Position numbers and translations under genes: made by a program
Shown here: positions 18,059 to 26,844 of the stretch, one piece after another
How the letters are laid out: each line of letters starts with the position of its first letter
Position numbering within the stretch: the stretch's first letter is position 1
NCBI RefSeq assembly: GCF_024494655.1
Contig: NZ_JANHDL010000003.1
Location: 310,001-374,000 of the forward strand
Length of the DNA stretch: 64,000 nucleotides
Source: Halorubrum laminariae
GTDB lineage: Archaea > Halobacteriota > Halobacteria > Halobacteriales > Haloferacaceae
Reading direction: 5' to 3'
Notes under the pieces: model-generated
The model's database searches: none
Seen by the model: the letters and a program-made list of their open reading frames with translations, nothing else
Told to the model about the DNA's origin: nothing

Positions 18059-18522
18059 GCCGCGTCGTCCGCCGGTCCGGCCTGCGACTCGTCCGATTCG
18101 CGGATCGGAACGGTGACCACCGGCACCGGCGAAAGCCGGACCACTTTCTCCGTGACGCTTCCCAAGAGCACGCGCTGAAGCCCCGTTCGGGTGTGGCTCG
18201 GCATCACGACGAGGTCGGCACCGCTGTCGTTGATAGCGTTCTCGATCACGTCGATCGGCTCGCCGCGAACGACGTTTCCGACGACCTCGACGCCGGCCGC
18301 CTCAAGTTCTCCCGTGACTTCTTCGACGCGCGTTTCTGCGGCGTCTTCGACGCGCTCTGCGAACGCGCCGGCTTGCGGCCCTCGAAGCGTCTGTGCCACA
18401 GTATCGATGGCGCTCACGACGTGGACGGTCGCGTCGTAGCGTTCGGCGAGGCTCGACGCGTGGGGGATCGCACTGTTCGCCTTGCCGCCGGGCGCGACGG
18501 GAAGCAAGATGGTGTCGTACAT
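18055..18522 (-). CDS. Universal stress protein (UspA family)
   Basis: The 155 residues form one UspA alpha/beta domain: MYDTILLPVAPGG at the start, a central LVVMPSHTRTG and the ATP-binding-type tail LLGSVTEKVVRLSPVPVVTVP. Such proteins bind ATP and respond to stress, but specific roles are rarely known. It overlaps truA by 4 nt and is the first gene of that pair. Confidence 0.88.
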   Translation of the reverse strand: MYDTILLPVAPGGKANSAIPHASSLAERYDATVHVVSAIDTVAQTLRGPQAGAFAERVEDAAETRVEEVTGELEAAGVEVVGNVVRGEPIDVIENAINDSGADLVVMPSHTRTGLQRVLLGSVTEKVVRLSPVPVVTVPIRESDESQAGPADDAA

Positions 18523-18752
18523 GTGTCAGGGTCGTCGCGCCGGACGCAAAACGATACCGGCCGTGTTCGGTGCTCGACTACGCGGATGTCACTCGCAAAC
18601 ACGGTCCGACGGAACAATCTAATAAATATCAGATTAATAGAGGATACCTAAAATATTCATAAAAAATATGTTTATGATATTCGAAAATGCATATCCGCGT
18701 GGCTCTGGGAGTGAGTGTCGCACACAGTTGGTGTTGGAATTCATAAGCGGGC

Positions 18753-18800
18753 GAGCGGTGTTGCCGGTGAGCGGTGTTGCCGGTGAGCGGTGTTGCCGGC
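18753..18800. repeat. Three tandem copies of a 16-bp unit
   Basis: The unit GAGCGGTGTTGCCGGT occurs at 18753-18768, 18769-18784 and 18785-18800, the last ending in C instead of T. It is directly followed by a TATA-like TTTATATAT. Confidence 0.9.
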
Positions 18801-18908
18801 AACCGTTTATATATCGTTGCTGGCGCAGTGATCGGCTCTCATGTCTTGGCTGCTTATTTATATGTGATAGACGGCGTGGTAGACACGTTCAACGCCCCGA
18901 CCGCTCCG

Positions 18909-19030
18909 CACCGTGGCCTCACACCTCCCCAGCCTCTCTGCTCGCACCTTATAAAGGTGCTCGCGGCGTCCCTCGCGGGCTCCTCGCGGCCTGCCGGCCG
19001 CTCGGAGGCGCGCCACCGCACGGTTTTTAT
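18909..19030 (-). repeat. Dispersed intergenic repeat, copy 1
   Basis: On the minus strand the core GAGGCTGGGGAGGTGTGAGG (18936-18917) matches 19 of 20 positions of the core at 58373-58392. Both copies have a hairpin next to the core (here GCACCTT/AAGGTGC, 18944-18960) and a GCGAGGA..CGCGAGGGA-type segment further out. It is non-coding. Confidence 0.6.
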
Positions 19031-19518
19031 AAGCCGTCGCCAGCGGCCGTCTGCAATGCCTACTCCAGCAGTCGATCGAGAACTGGCCTTCGGCGGCCGA
19101 CGATTTCACGCCGTCTCCGTCTGCTACGGATGTTCCGATAGCACTGTACCCGCTATCTCGGCTGCAATTACAGTCGGTACGACTGGGACAGCCGTGTCAC
19201 ATCGGATCCGAGTTTAAGTGACACCGGCCTATATTATAGAAAATAGTATATGAATTTATTTGTGATATATCAGTTTCCGATCCTCTCGATGCCCCGATAC
19301 GCACAGGAGTGCCCGAACTGCTCGGACGAATCTCGGTATCGTTTCATTATCACGGTACTCGATGCATATCGGCCCAAACTGACGATCCCGACTCAAACCA
19401 AAGCATCTCGGTTAGTACGTATCGGGCGCTATCCGGATTTGGATCGGCGGTACACACCGATCGACCGCACGATTTGTTACACCGCTATTTTTGTAAAGGT
19501 GGAGAGCAAAGAGGAGGC

Positions 19519-20130
19519 ATGACTGATACGTCGTCGCGGCCGAACAGCAAGGTCGCGCGGGTGATTGAGGCGTACGATCTAGACGGGTTGGGCGCGGCGT
19601 TGGAACGTCGATGGACCGGAGCGGACGGGGACCGGACGAGCCTCCGGGACCTCGCGGACGTGTTCAACCGCCGCGTCTTGGCGGCAGCGATGCGCGAGGC
19701 AGACCACTCGGCGGTTGAAAGCGACGTCGAGAGCGCCTACGCGGCGCTGACGGACGAAGAGACGGGGAGCGCAGATCGAATGCGCAAACGGCGCGATCTG
19801 GAACAGGCTGGCATCGATGTCGACGCCGTCCTCAGTGATTTCGTTACACACCAGGCCGTCCACACGTATCTCACGAGCTACCGCGAGGCGGAACTCCCCG
19901 ACCGGTCCGAGGGACGCGTCGATCGGAAACTGGAGACGCTGGAGCGCCTGCAGGGACGGACCGCCGCAGTCACGGAGTCGACCGTGAAATCGCTCGTCGA
20001 GGCAGGTGAACTGACCGATCACGACTACGAACTGCTGGTCGACGTGCGCGCGATCTGTTCGGACTGCGGGGCCGACTACGCCGTCAGCGATCTACTTCGC
20101 TCGGGCGGTTGTGACTGCGGCGAATCGTAG
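19519..20130 (+). CDS. rdfA: Rod-determining factor A (RdfA)
   Basis: The 203 residues match the haloarchaeal RdfA family: SKVARVIEAYDLDGLGAALERRWTG at the N-terminus, SLRDLADVFNRRVL, DFVTHQAVHTYLT in the middle, a helical stretch, and a C-terminal zinc-type end (CSDCGADYAVSDLLRSGGCDC). RdfA was identified genetically in Haloferax as needed for rod-shaped cells; its biochemical activity is unknown. ATG 19519 follows a purine-rich GAGGAGG that could serve as a ribosome-binding site. It lies 84 nt upstream of the SMC-related gene, a conserved pairing. Confidence 0.85.
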   Translation: MTDTSSRPNSKVARVIEAYDLDGLGAALERRWTGADGDRTSLRDLADVFNRRVLAAAMREADHSAVESDVESAYAALTDEETGSADRMRKRRDLEQAGIDVDAVLSDFVTHQAVHTYLTSYREAELPDRSEGRVDRKLETLERLQGRTAAVTESTVKSLVEAGELTDHDYELLVDVRAICSDCGADYAVSDLLRSGGCDCGES

Positions 20131-20180
20131 GAGTATCGTCGGCTATCGGTGTGCCGGATCGTGATTTAAAAATTACATAA

Positions 20181-20190
20181 CAATTATATC
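20181..20190 (+). promoter_or_regulatory. TATA-like element before the SMC-related gene
   Basis: CAATTATATC ends about 25 nt before the ATG at 20215, so the SMC-related gene may have its own promoter besides read-through from rdfA. Confidence 0.4.
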
Positions 20191-20214
20191 AGTCGCACTG
20201 ATACCACTCGTGTA

Positions 20215-22173
20215 ATGGAGCCGACGATGCTTTCGGAGTCGTCCGTCCGCGTTCACGCCAGTAACGTGGGGGGAATAGACGAGACTGAAGTTGAGATCGA
20301 GCCGGGTGTGACGGTCCTCAGCGGCCGTAACGCCACCAATCGAACGTCGTTCCTGCAGGCGCTCATGGCCGGGCTCGGCAGTACCCGACCGTCGCTGAAG
20401 GGCGATGCGGCGGAGGGACGTGTCGAACTCACGGTCGGCGAGGAGACGTACACGCGGACGCTCACCCGACGCGGCGACACGGTCGCGTTCGGCGGCGATC
20501 CGTATCTCGACGACCCGGAGCTCGCTGACCTGTTCGCGTTCCTTCTCGAGAACAACGAGTCGCGGCGCGCCGTCGCCCGCGGCGACGACCTCCGCGAGAT
20601 AATCATGCGACCGGTCGATACCGACCAGATCGAAGCGGAGATACGGGAGCTGGAGGCCGAAAAAGACAATATCGACGAACAGATCGCGGATCTGGACCAG
20701 CTCGAATCCACTCTCCCAGATCTGGAGACGAGACGGGCGGAGATCGTCGACGAACTCGAAGAGGCCCGCGCGGATCTCGCGGACGCGCAGGCGGCGATCG
20801 ACGAACTGGACGCAGACCTCGAAGAGAGCCGCTCTCGAAAAGAGGAGTTGGAAGCGGCATTCCAGCGCGTCCGCGAGGCCCGTTCCGAGGTCGAGGATCT
20901 CGCGTTCGAGATCGAGACCGAAGAGTCCACGCTGGCAGAACTCCGTTCCGAACGTGACGACTTGGAAGTGACCCTCGAAGAGTCGGATCCTGTCGAGGAG
21001 GACCCGGAGCGGCTCGACGGTCGTCTCACCGAACTTCGCGAGCGGAAGCGCGCGCTCGACGAGACGCTGAATGAGCTCGGAAGCGTGATCAGCTTCAACG
21101 AAGAGATGCTGGAGGGTGACGGGCTCGATGTCGCCTTCGAACGCCGTTCGAACGGTGACTCCCCCGACTCGGAGTCAGAGTCCGTCACGGACGAACTGCT
21201 CGACTCCGACGAGGTCGTGTGTTGGACCTGCGGCTCAGAGGTCGAACGCGACCGGATCGGCGACACCGTCGGAGCGCTCCGAGATCTCCGAAGCGACAAG
21301 CTGGAGGAACGAAACGACGTTCGGGACCGCATCTCGGAACTAACCTCGAAGCGGTCGGCCCTCAGAGAACGACGACGCGAGCGACAGCGGGCCGAGGAGC
21401 GCCTTGATGCGGTCGAAACGGAGATCGAGGAGGTGGAAGACCGGATCGATTCGCTCGAAGCCGAGCGTGAGGACGCCGAAGCCCGCGTGCAAGAGCGTGA
21501 GGCGGAGACGGAGGACGTGGGGGCCGGCGAGTACGACGAGGTGATAGAGCGGCACCGCGAGGCCAACGAGCTGGAACTGCGCGTCGATCGGCTGGAGTCG
21601 GACTTGGCGGACGTCGACGACGAGATCGAAGAGACCGAAGCGAAGCTCGACGAGCGCGAGACGCTCAGCGAGCGGCGCGACGCGGTGGCCGACGATCTGA
21701 CCGATCTCCGCACGCGCGTGGACCGGATCGAGGCCGACGCCGTCGACGCGTTCAACGAGCACATGGCCGCGGTGTTGGACGTGCTCGGGTACGACAACAT
21801 CGACCGGATTTGGATCGAGCGCCGCGAGGCGGAGGTTCGGGAGGGACGCCGCAAGGTCTCGCGGGCACGCTTCGACCTCCACGTCGTGCGCTCTGGTGAC
21901 GACGGGAGCGCCTACCGCGACACCGTCGACCACCTCTCCGAGAGCGAGCGCGAGGTGACAGGGCTCGTCTTCGCGCTGGCGGGGTACCTCGTCCACGACG
22001 TGTACGAGACGCTGCCGTTCATGGTGTTAGACTCGCTTGAGGCGATCGACTCGGACCGAATCGCCGCGATGGTGGAGTATCTGCGCGAGTACGCCGGCTA
22101 TCTCGTCGTCGCCCTGTTGCCCGAGGACGCGGCCGCTATCTCGGGCGACCACCACACGGTCGAGTCGATCTGA
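20215..22173 (+). CDS. Archaea-specific SMC-related protein (Sph type), partner of RdfA
   Basis: The 652-residue protein has an ABC-type head split by a long coiled coil. At the N-terminus the P-loop position reads SGRNATNRTSF (about 37-46), which lacks the usual GK(S/T). The coiled coil (about 130-330 and 345-520) is interrupted at C336-W-T-C339, a zinc-hook-like CxxC. The C-terminal head has a signature-like HLSESEREVTGLVFALAGYL and a Walker-B-like LPFMVLDSLEAID. It resembles the haloarchaeal SMC-like proteins encoded next to rdfA and linked to cell shape. ATP binding is uncertain given the P-loop; the degenerate loop seems typical of this subfamily, but that is from memory. Confidence 0.82.
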   Translation: MEPTMLSESSVRVHASNVGGIDETEVEIEPGVTVLSGRNATNRTSFLQALMAGLGSTRPSLKGDAAEGRVELTVGEETYTRTLTRRGDTVAFGGDPYLDDPELADLFAFLLENNESRRAVARGDDLREIIMRPVDTDQIEAEIRELEAEKDNIDEQIADLDQLESTLPDLETRRAEIVDELEEARADLADAQAAIDELDADLEESRSRKEELEAAFQRVREARSEVEDLAFEIETEESTLAELRSERDDLEVTLEESDPVEEDPERLDGRLTELRERKRALDETLNELGSVISFNEEMLEGDGLDVAFERRSNGDSPDSESESVTDELLDSDEVVCWTCGSEVERDRIGDTVGALRDLRSDKLEERNDVRDRISELTSKRSALRERRRERQRAEERLDAVETEIEEVEDRIDSLEAEREDAEARVQEREAETEDVGAGEYDEVIERHREANELELRVDRLESDLADVDDEIEETEAKLDERETLSERRDAVADDLTDLRTRVDRIEADAVDAFNEHMAAVLDVLGYDNIDRIWIERREAEVREGRRKVSRARFDLHVVRSGDDGSAYRDTVDHLSESEREVTGLVFALAGYLVHDVYETLPFMVLDSLEAIDSDRIAAMVEYLREYAGYLVVALLPEDAAAISGDHHTVESI

Positions 22174-22192
22174 CCGCCGATCCCTCAGTGGC

Positions 22193-24733
22193 TCACTCGT
22201 ACCGCTTCGGGTCGATCCCGGATAACCGCAATGCGTTGCCCGTGACGCCGAGGCTCATTCCCATGTCCCCGACGACGACTGCCATGGCGACGCTCACGAG
22301 CCCGAGGGGCACCCCGAGCGCCAACAGGAACTTCACGGCGAGGCTGGCCCAGATGTTTTGCCGAATGACGCCGTTCGCGGAATGCGAGAGCGCGTAGAGG
22401 TACGGGAGTTTTCCCACGTCGTCGCCCATCAGCGCGATGTCAGCCGTTTCGAGCGCGGTGTCGGTGCCGGCTGCGCCCATCGCGACGGCGACGTCGGCCG
22501 TCGCCATCGCCGGCGCGTCGTTGATCCCGTCGCCGACCATCGCGACCGACCCGTACTCTGCCTGCAGCGCCTCGACCGCCTCGACTTTGTCCGCCGGTAA
22601 CAGCCCCGCGCGGTACTCGTCGATACCCGTCTGCTCTGCGACCGCCCTCGCGGTTCCCTCGTTGTCGCCAGTCAGCATGACGACGCGGTCGACGCCGAGG
22701 TCGCGCAGCCGCGAGACGACGCCGGCCGCGTCCGGCCGCACGTCGTCTGCGACGGCGATGGCACCGAGGAGCGCGGAGTCGGTCCCGACGAGGATCACCG
22801 TCTTGCCCGCTCGCTCCAGTGCGTCGATAGTCTCCGCGTCGAGCGTTCCGGTGTTGTCGGCGCTACCGACCGGCTCTTTCACCTCACCGCTGTCGGCCGC
22901 GTTCCCGGTCATCTCGCCGCCGTCGGTCGCCGCGCGGTCGCTAGTGGAGTCAAACGTGAGGTCGAATCCGAGCTCTTCGAACAGCGCCGGCTTGCCGGCG
23001 TAGTACGTCTTGCCGTCGACGACGGCGCGCACACCCTTGCCAGTCAGGCTCTCGAACTCGGTGGTTTCCGGTTGAGTCTCTCCTGTAGTTCCCGTGGTGT
23101 CGGCCGTGCCGGCCGCGTCGCCCGCGTCGTCGACAGCGGATTCGGCGTGCGCGAGGACCGCCGCGGCGATCGGGTGCTCACTGCGACGCTCGACGGCGGC
23201 GGCGTACCGGAGGAGGGTCGACGCGTCGGTCCCGTCGACGGGGACGATGTCGGTGACCGCGAGTTCGCCGCGCGTGAGCGTTCCCGTCTTGTCGAAGGCG
23301 ACGACATCGACGTTTCCCATGGCCTCCAGGTGGTTGCCGCCCTTGATCAGGACGCCGTTCTTCGCGGCGCTCGTGATCCCGGAGACGACGGAGACGGGCG
23401 TCGAGATGACGAACGCGCAGGGGCAGGCGATGACGAGCAGGGTGAGACCGCGGACGAACCAAGTGCCCCAGTCACCGACGAACGTGACACCGTATCCCGC
23501 TATCTCGACCGCCACTGGGTCGGCGATGAAAAGCGGTGGGAGCGCGGCCGTCGCGATCGCGAGGACGACGACGACCGGGGTGTAGTATCCCGCGAAGCGG
23601 TCGACGAAGCGCTCCGTCTCCGTGCGCTTCGCCTGTGCACCCTGTACCATCTCGATGATCCGCGCGAGCGTCGAGTCGCCGGCGACCGAGGTGACCTCGA
23701 TTTCGAGGTATCCCTCCGCGGCGATGCTGCCGGCGAACACCTCGTCGCCGGGCGTCCTGTCGACAGGAACGCTCTCGCCCGTGATCGGCGACTGGTCGAC
23801 GGCGCTTTCGCCCTCGATGACCGTCCCGTCGAGCGGGATCTTCTCGCCCGGCCGGACGGTCACGATCTCGCCGACTGCGACCTCGCTCGCGGGCACGGTG
23901 ACCGCTTCGCCCTCACGGCGGACGGTGGCCTCGTCCGGCGACAGCTCCATCAGTTCGCGCAGCGAGTCGCGGGCGCGGTCCATCGCGTAATCCTCCAACA
24001 ACTCCGCGACGCTGAACAGGACCGCGAGCGTCGCAGCCTCGACAAAGTACCCGATGCCGCTTGCCGCGACGATGGCCGTCCCCATCAGCAAGTCGATGTC
24101 GAGGCTGCGGTTGCGCGCGGAGTAGTATCCGTCGCGGATCACCGGTACGCCGCTGGCCGCGACCGCGCCGAGAAACAGCGCGTCCGCGACCGTGACTGTC
24201 GCGCCGAGGACGCTCGCCACCGCGGCGTTCTGGCCGGTCAAGACGAACTCGAACGCGAGACCGAGCACGACGAGGGCGGCCCCGACCCACGTCTTCTTCG
24301 CGCGCGTGCTCGTCCAAACCTCGGTGGGCGGTGCGACGGCGACGCCGCCCGAATCGGCGGCGTCGACGCCGGGAGAATCCCTCTCGCCGTCGGCGTTCGC
24401 GCCGTCGCTCCCTCCGGCGCGCTCGGCTGCCCCTCGCCGGCCGCCGCTCACCTCGTAGCCCGCGGCCTCTATCGCGGCGACCACGGCGGCCTCGTCGGTA
24501 CGGTCGGCGTCGTAGGTGACCGCGGCGGTTCCGGTCGTCGGATTGAGGTCGACGTTCACGACGCCGTCGACGCGCCCGAGGCTGCTGTCGACCTTCCGCG
24601 CGCACGAGGGGCAGTCCATCTCCGGGATGGCGAGCCGAGCGGTCAGCTCTCGCCGCCCCCCCGTATCGGCGTCCGTGCCGTCCGCGTCCGGGTGGCCTTC
24701 GTGCCCGCGGTCCGCGTCCGAGTCGTCTGTCAT
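22193..24733 (-). CDS. Zn/Cd/Pb-type P1B ATPase
   Basis: The 846-residue protein has an N-terminal acidic/His tail, one heavy-metal-associated domain with MDCPSC (Cys41, Cys44), eight predicted membrane segments, the ion-channel motif C437-P-C439 followed by AFVISTPVSVV, the phosphorylation motif DKTGTLT at Asp481, and GDGINDAPAM near the end. The CPC-x3-ISTP context and the last-helix pattern GDMGMSLGVTGNALRL fit the Zn/Cd/Pb subgroup rather than the copper one (which reads CPCALGLATP). It exports toxic divalent metal. ATG 24733 is preferred over an upstream ATG at 24784 that would overlap a palindromic operator-like site. An acidic low-complexity insert is present around 590-660. Confidence 0.92.
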   Translation of the reverse strand: MTDDSDADRGHEGHPDADGTDADTGGRRELTARLAIPEMDCPSCARKVDSSLGRVDGVVNVDLNPTTGTAAVTYDADRTDEAAVVAAIEAAGYEVSGGRRGAAERAGGSDGANADGERDSPGVDAADSGGVAVAPPTEVWTSTRAKKTWVGAALVVLGLAFEFVLTGQNAAVASVLGATVTVADALFLGAVAASGVPVIRDGYYSARNRSLDIDLLMGTAIVAASGIGYFVEAATLAVLFSVAELLEDYAMDRARDSLRELMELSPDEATVRREGEAVTVPASEVAVGEIVTVRPGEKIPLDGTVIEGESAVDQSPITGESVPVDRTPGDEVFAGSIAAEGYLEIEVTSVAGDSTLARIIEMVQGAQAKRTETERFVDRFAGYYTPVVVVLAIATAALPPLFIADPVAVEIAGYGVTFVGDWGTWFVRGLTLLVIACPCAFVISTPVSVVSGITSAAKNGVLIKGGNHLEAMGNVDVVAFDKTGTLTRGELAVTDIVPVDGTDASTLLRYAAAVERRSEHPIAAAVLAHAESAVDDAGDAAGTADTTGTTGETQPETTEFESLTGKGVRAVVDGKTYYAGKPALFEELGFDLTFDSTSDRAATDGGEMTGNAADSGEVKEPVGSADNTGTLDAETIDALERAGKTVILVGTDSALLGAIAVADDVRPDAAGVVSRLRDLGVDRVVMLTGDNEGTARAVAEQTGIDEYRAGLLPADKVEAVEALQAEYGSVAMVGDGINDAPAMATADVAVAMGAAGTDTALETADIALMGDDVGKLPYLYALSHSANGVIRQNIWASLAVKFLLALGVPLGLVSVAMAVVVGDMGMSLGVTGNALRLSGIDPKRYE

Positions 24734-24768
24734 TACCCGACGGTACGAGCGGCGCTGTGGTAAGTCTT

Positions 24769-24786
24769 GGTTGGAATATTCCAACC
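24769..24786. promoter_or_regulatory. Perfect 18-bp palindrome before the metal ATPase
   Basis: GGTTGGAATATTCCAACC is a perfect palindrome located 35 nt before the ATPase ATG and 13 nt after the stop of the upstream HTH gene. Its AATATT centre could also act as the TATA element. It is the best candidate operator for metal-dependent control of the ATPase. Confidence 0.6.
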
Positions 24787-24799
24787 CGCGGTACCGGGC

Positions 24800-25564
24800 C
24801 TATCGGTACATCTCGGCGGCCGCGTCCGTTAGTCGCTCGTCCGCGACGTATCGCTTCGCCAGGTGCTCTTCGGCGCGACGGAGCCGGTACGTGAGCGTCG
24901 AGCGCGGGACGCTGAGATGATCGGCGAGGCCGCCCACGTCGGTCTCGCGCGGCGTCTCGTAGTAGCCGTGCTCGACGGCGGCGCGGAGCGCCGCCTCCTG
25001 TTCGGGTGAGAGACCGGAGACATCGCCGCGGGCGGTGGCAGCGTCCCCGGCATCGGCCGCCGACGTGTCCCCGGTCTTTAGCAGTTCCGTACGGGCGCAG
25101 TCGCCAACCGCCGCGCGGATTGCGTCGAAGAACGCGCTCACGTCGCCCGTTCCCGGGTGGATGAGCCGCCACGTGTAGTGTCGACCCTCGTGGCGCGTCT
25201 CGAAGAGGACGCCCTCGCCGAGGTGCTCGCGAGCGATGTGGGGGACCGATGCACAGCGCGGCGTGCGCTCCCAGTCGGAGTACAACACGAGGGTGTCGCC
25301 GTCGCGGTCGAGCACGCGCGTGGTCTGGGTCGCGCCGCAGTCATCGGTCGCGAGGCAGTCGGCGTAGTAGTCGGCGTCGCGAAAGGCCGCCTCCAGATCG
25401 TCGAGCGCCGCCCGCGTGCCGGTCGCGTGGTCCACCCGCCAGAGCCGGTCCGCGGTGGCGTGAAGAGAGAGCGACCGGACCCGCGCGTCGGGGTGCTCGG
25501 CGAGCGCGTCGGCCACCCGATTGCACCCGGGACGGTACTCCAGCGCGAAGACGAGTTCTCGCAT
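24800..25564 (-). CDS. HTH_10 (Bat-type) regulator upstream of metal ATPase
   Basis: The 254 residues have an N-terminal alpha/beta sensor domain (MRELVFALEYRPGCNRVADALAEHPD...) with paired Cys in CLATDDCG (about 88-96) and Cys residues in PRCASV and VGDCART, then an HTH_10 domain (about 190-250: LSPEQEAALRAAVEHGYYETPRE..GLADHLSVPRSTLTYRLRRAEEHL). HTH_10 proteins are transcription regulators of the bacterio-opsin-activator type. Location directly upstream on the same strand, with a palindrome between, suggests it senses metal through Cys and controls the ATPase. ATG 25564 starts the conserved domain; an upstream ATG at 25609 lacks conservation. Confidence 0.8.
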   Translation of the reverse strand: MRELVFALEYRPGCNRVADALAEHPDARVRSLSLHATADRLWRVDHATGTRAALDDLEAAFRDADYYADCLATDDCGATQTTRVLDRDGDTLVLYSDWERTPRCASVPHIAREHLGEGVLFETRHEGRHYTWRLIHPGTGDVSAFFDAIRAAVGDCARTELLKTGDTSAADAGDAATARGDVSGLSPEQEAALRAAVEHGYYETPRETDVGGLADHLSVPRSTLTYRLRRAEEHLAKRYVADERLTDAAAEMYR

Positions 25565-25650
25565 ACGCGACCTACGGTTCCCACTAGCATAATACGTGTC
25601 GGCAAACACCTGCGGGCGCGTTCTTCACGACGATACGCTCCGCGATAACG

Positions 25651-25669
25651 AGTTCGGCTATGCGAAACC
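25651..25669. promoter_or_regulatory. Inverted repeat AGTTCG-N6-CGAAACC, copy 1
   Basis: The first of three near-identical 19-bp sites around the iclR gene, about 130 nt before its ATG. Spacer GCTATG. TTCG and CGAA form inverted arms, as in operators of dimeric IclR-type regulators. Confidence 0.5.
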
Positions 25670-25799
25670 GCGTCGGCACCGGGGAAACTCCGGAGCGACG
25701 CCGAAACGACGCCCGGCCAATTCCAGCCCGACGACGGAACGACACCGAGTGATTCCGTCCTCACAACCCTTATTAGCCGTCTCGCGCGTAGTACGGGCC

Positions 25800-26567
25800 A
25801 TGAAGGGGGCAAAAACGAAGTCGGTCCGGGCGACGGGGACCTCGATGCGGATACTGGCCGCCATCGCCGACGAGGAGGGAGGCCTCCCCATGGCGGATCT
25901 GGTCGACCGGTTGGACTTGGCCAAGAGCACGGTGTACAAACACCTGATCACGCTCGAAGAGCACGGACTCGTGGTCAACCACGAGACCGGCTACCGACTC
26001 GGTCTTCGCTGTCTGGAGTTCGGCGGAACCGCTCGACAGTACGACGGCGTGTTCGACGTGGCAAAACCCGAACTGGACAAGCTGGCCGAATCGACCGGCG
26101 AACTGGCGAACCTGATGTTCGAAGAACAGGGCAAGGGCGTCTACGTCTACACCGCTCGCGGCGACCAAGCGATCAACCTCGACAGCCGGCTCGGTCAGCG
26201 CGCGTCCCTTCACACGACGGCGCTCGGCAAGGCGCTTCTGGCCAGCCTCGACGACGACCACGTCGACGAGATCATCGATCGGCACGGGCTCCCTGCCCGC
26301 ACCGACGAGACGATCACCACGCGTTCCGGACTGTTCGAGGAACTCACACAGATACGCAGCGAGGGGTTCGCGTACAACGAGGAGGAGCGGCTCGGCGGCG
26401 TCGGCTGCGTCGGAACGCCGCTCGACACGGGCGACCGCCGCAACGCCGCGATCAGCATCATGACGCCGATCAGTCGCCTGCGACCCGACGACACGCGGCG
26501 CGAGTACACCGAGATACTCAACCAGACGGCGAACGTCATCGAAGTGACCCTCGCACACGGGCAGTGA
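25800..26567 (+). CDS. IclR-family transcriptional regulator (1)
   Basis: The 255 residues comprise an N-terminal winged helix (about 15-75, LPMADLVDRLDLAKSTVYKHLITLEEHGLV) and an IclR effector domain (about 80-250) with LHTTALGKALLA and the SGLFEELTQIRSEGFAYNEEERLGGVGCVGTPL segment. IclR proteins usually sense organic acids or aromatic compounds and control catabolic genes. It stands at the left border of the catabolic region, with a site copy (AGTTCG-N6-CGAAACC) in front and two behind. It probably regulates the adjacent hydroxy-acid genes and itself. Confidence 0.92.
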   Translation: MKGAKTKSVRATGTSMRILAAIADEEGGLPMADLVDRLDLAKSTVYKHLITLEEHGLVVNHETGYRLGLRCLEFGGTARQYDGVFDVAKPELDKLAESTGELANLMFEEQGKGVYVYTARGDQAINLDSRLGQRASLHTTALGKALLASLDDDHVDEIIDRHGLPARTDETITTRSGLFEELTQIRSEGFAYNEEERLGGVGCVGTPLDTGDRRNAAISIMTPISRLRPDDTRREYTEILNQTANVIEVTLAHGQ

Positions 26568-26631
26568 CGCCCGTCCAGATTACAATTACAAAGGTAGTAA
26601 TGTAAGATACTCCGCCGGGCAGCGGCGATAT

Positions 26632-26650
26632 AGTTCGCCTATACGAAACC
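26632..26650. promoter_or_regulatory. Inverted repeat AGTTCG-N6-CGAAACC, copy 2
   Basis: Spacer CCTATA. It lies 64 nt after the iclR stop codon and differs from copy 1 only within the spacer. Confidence 0.5.
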
Positions 26651-26844
26651 TTGAGGGAACCGTTCCCGCGCGAACAGTCATCGACTCACAGTCACGCCGG
26701 GTGAACGATCAGTGTAACTCACACGCTGCCGTTGAGAACGTGGATTCGGCAGATCGGAGAGGCCGATCACGATTGTCGATACGACGAGGCGTACGAAAAG
26801 TAGCGCGGCGACGGCGGCCCGCTAGCGGCGTGCGTTGGCAGTTT

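Larger units (their letters stand above)
18523..19518. other. Gene-poor, AT-rich 1-kb intergenic region
   Basis: No convincing gene lies here. The stretch 18600-18690 is strikingly AT-rich for this genome. It is followed by a 16-bp triple tandem repeat (18753-18800), a dispersed GC-rich repeat with a hairpin (18909-19030), and TATA-like sequences (about 18805 TTTATATAT, 19025 TTTTTATAAG, 19235 TATATTATAG). The small frames 19250-19522 and 18774-19217 have atypical residue composition (Arg/Ser/Cys/Ile-rich, few acidic residues) and are not supported. It could hold an unrecognised non-coding RNA or decayed mobile DNA. Confidence 0.5.

Noticed and set aside
19250..19522. 90-codon frame upstream of rdfA (starts MNLFVIYQF)
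   Set aside because: Low acidic content and Ile/Tyr/Arg-rich composition are unlike haloarchaeal proteins, and it overlaps the rdfA start.
20253..21854. 533-codon open frame antisense to the SMC-related gene
   Set aside because: It is Ser/Arg-rich with few acidic residues and mirrors the GC-rich third positions of the real gene.
23072..24763. 563-codon open frame antisense to the metal ATPase
   Set aside because: Arg/Gly/Asp composition is typical of the reverse frame of a GC-rich gene; the plus frame lacks any known domain, while the minus strand has a complete P-type ATPase.
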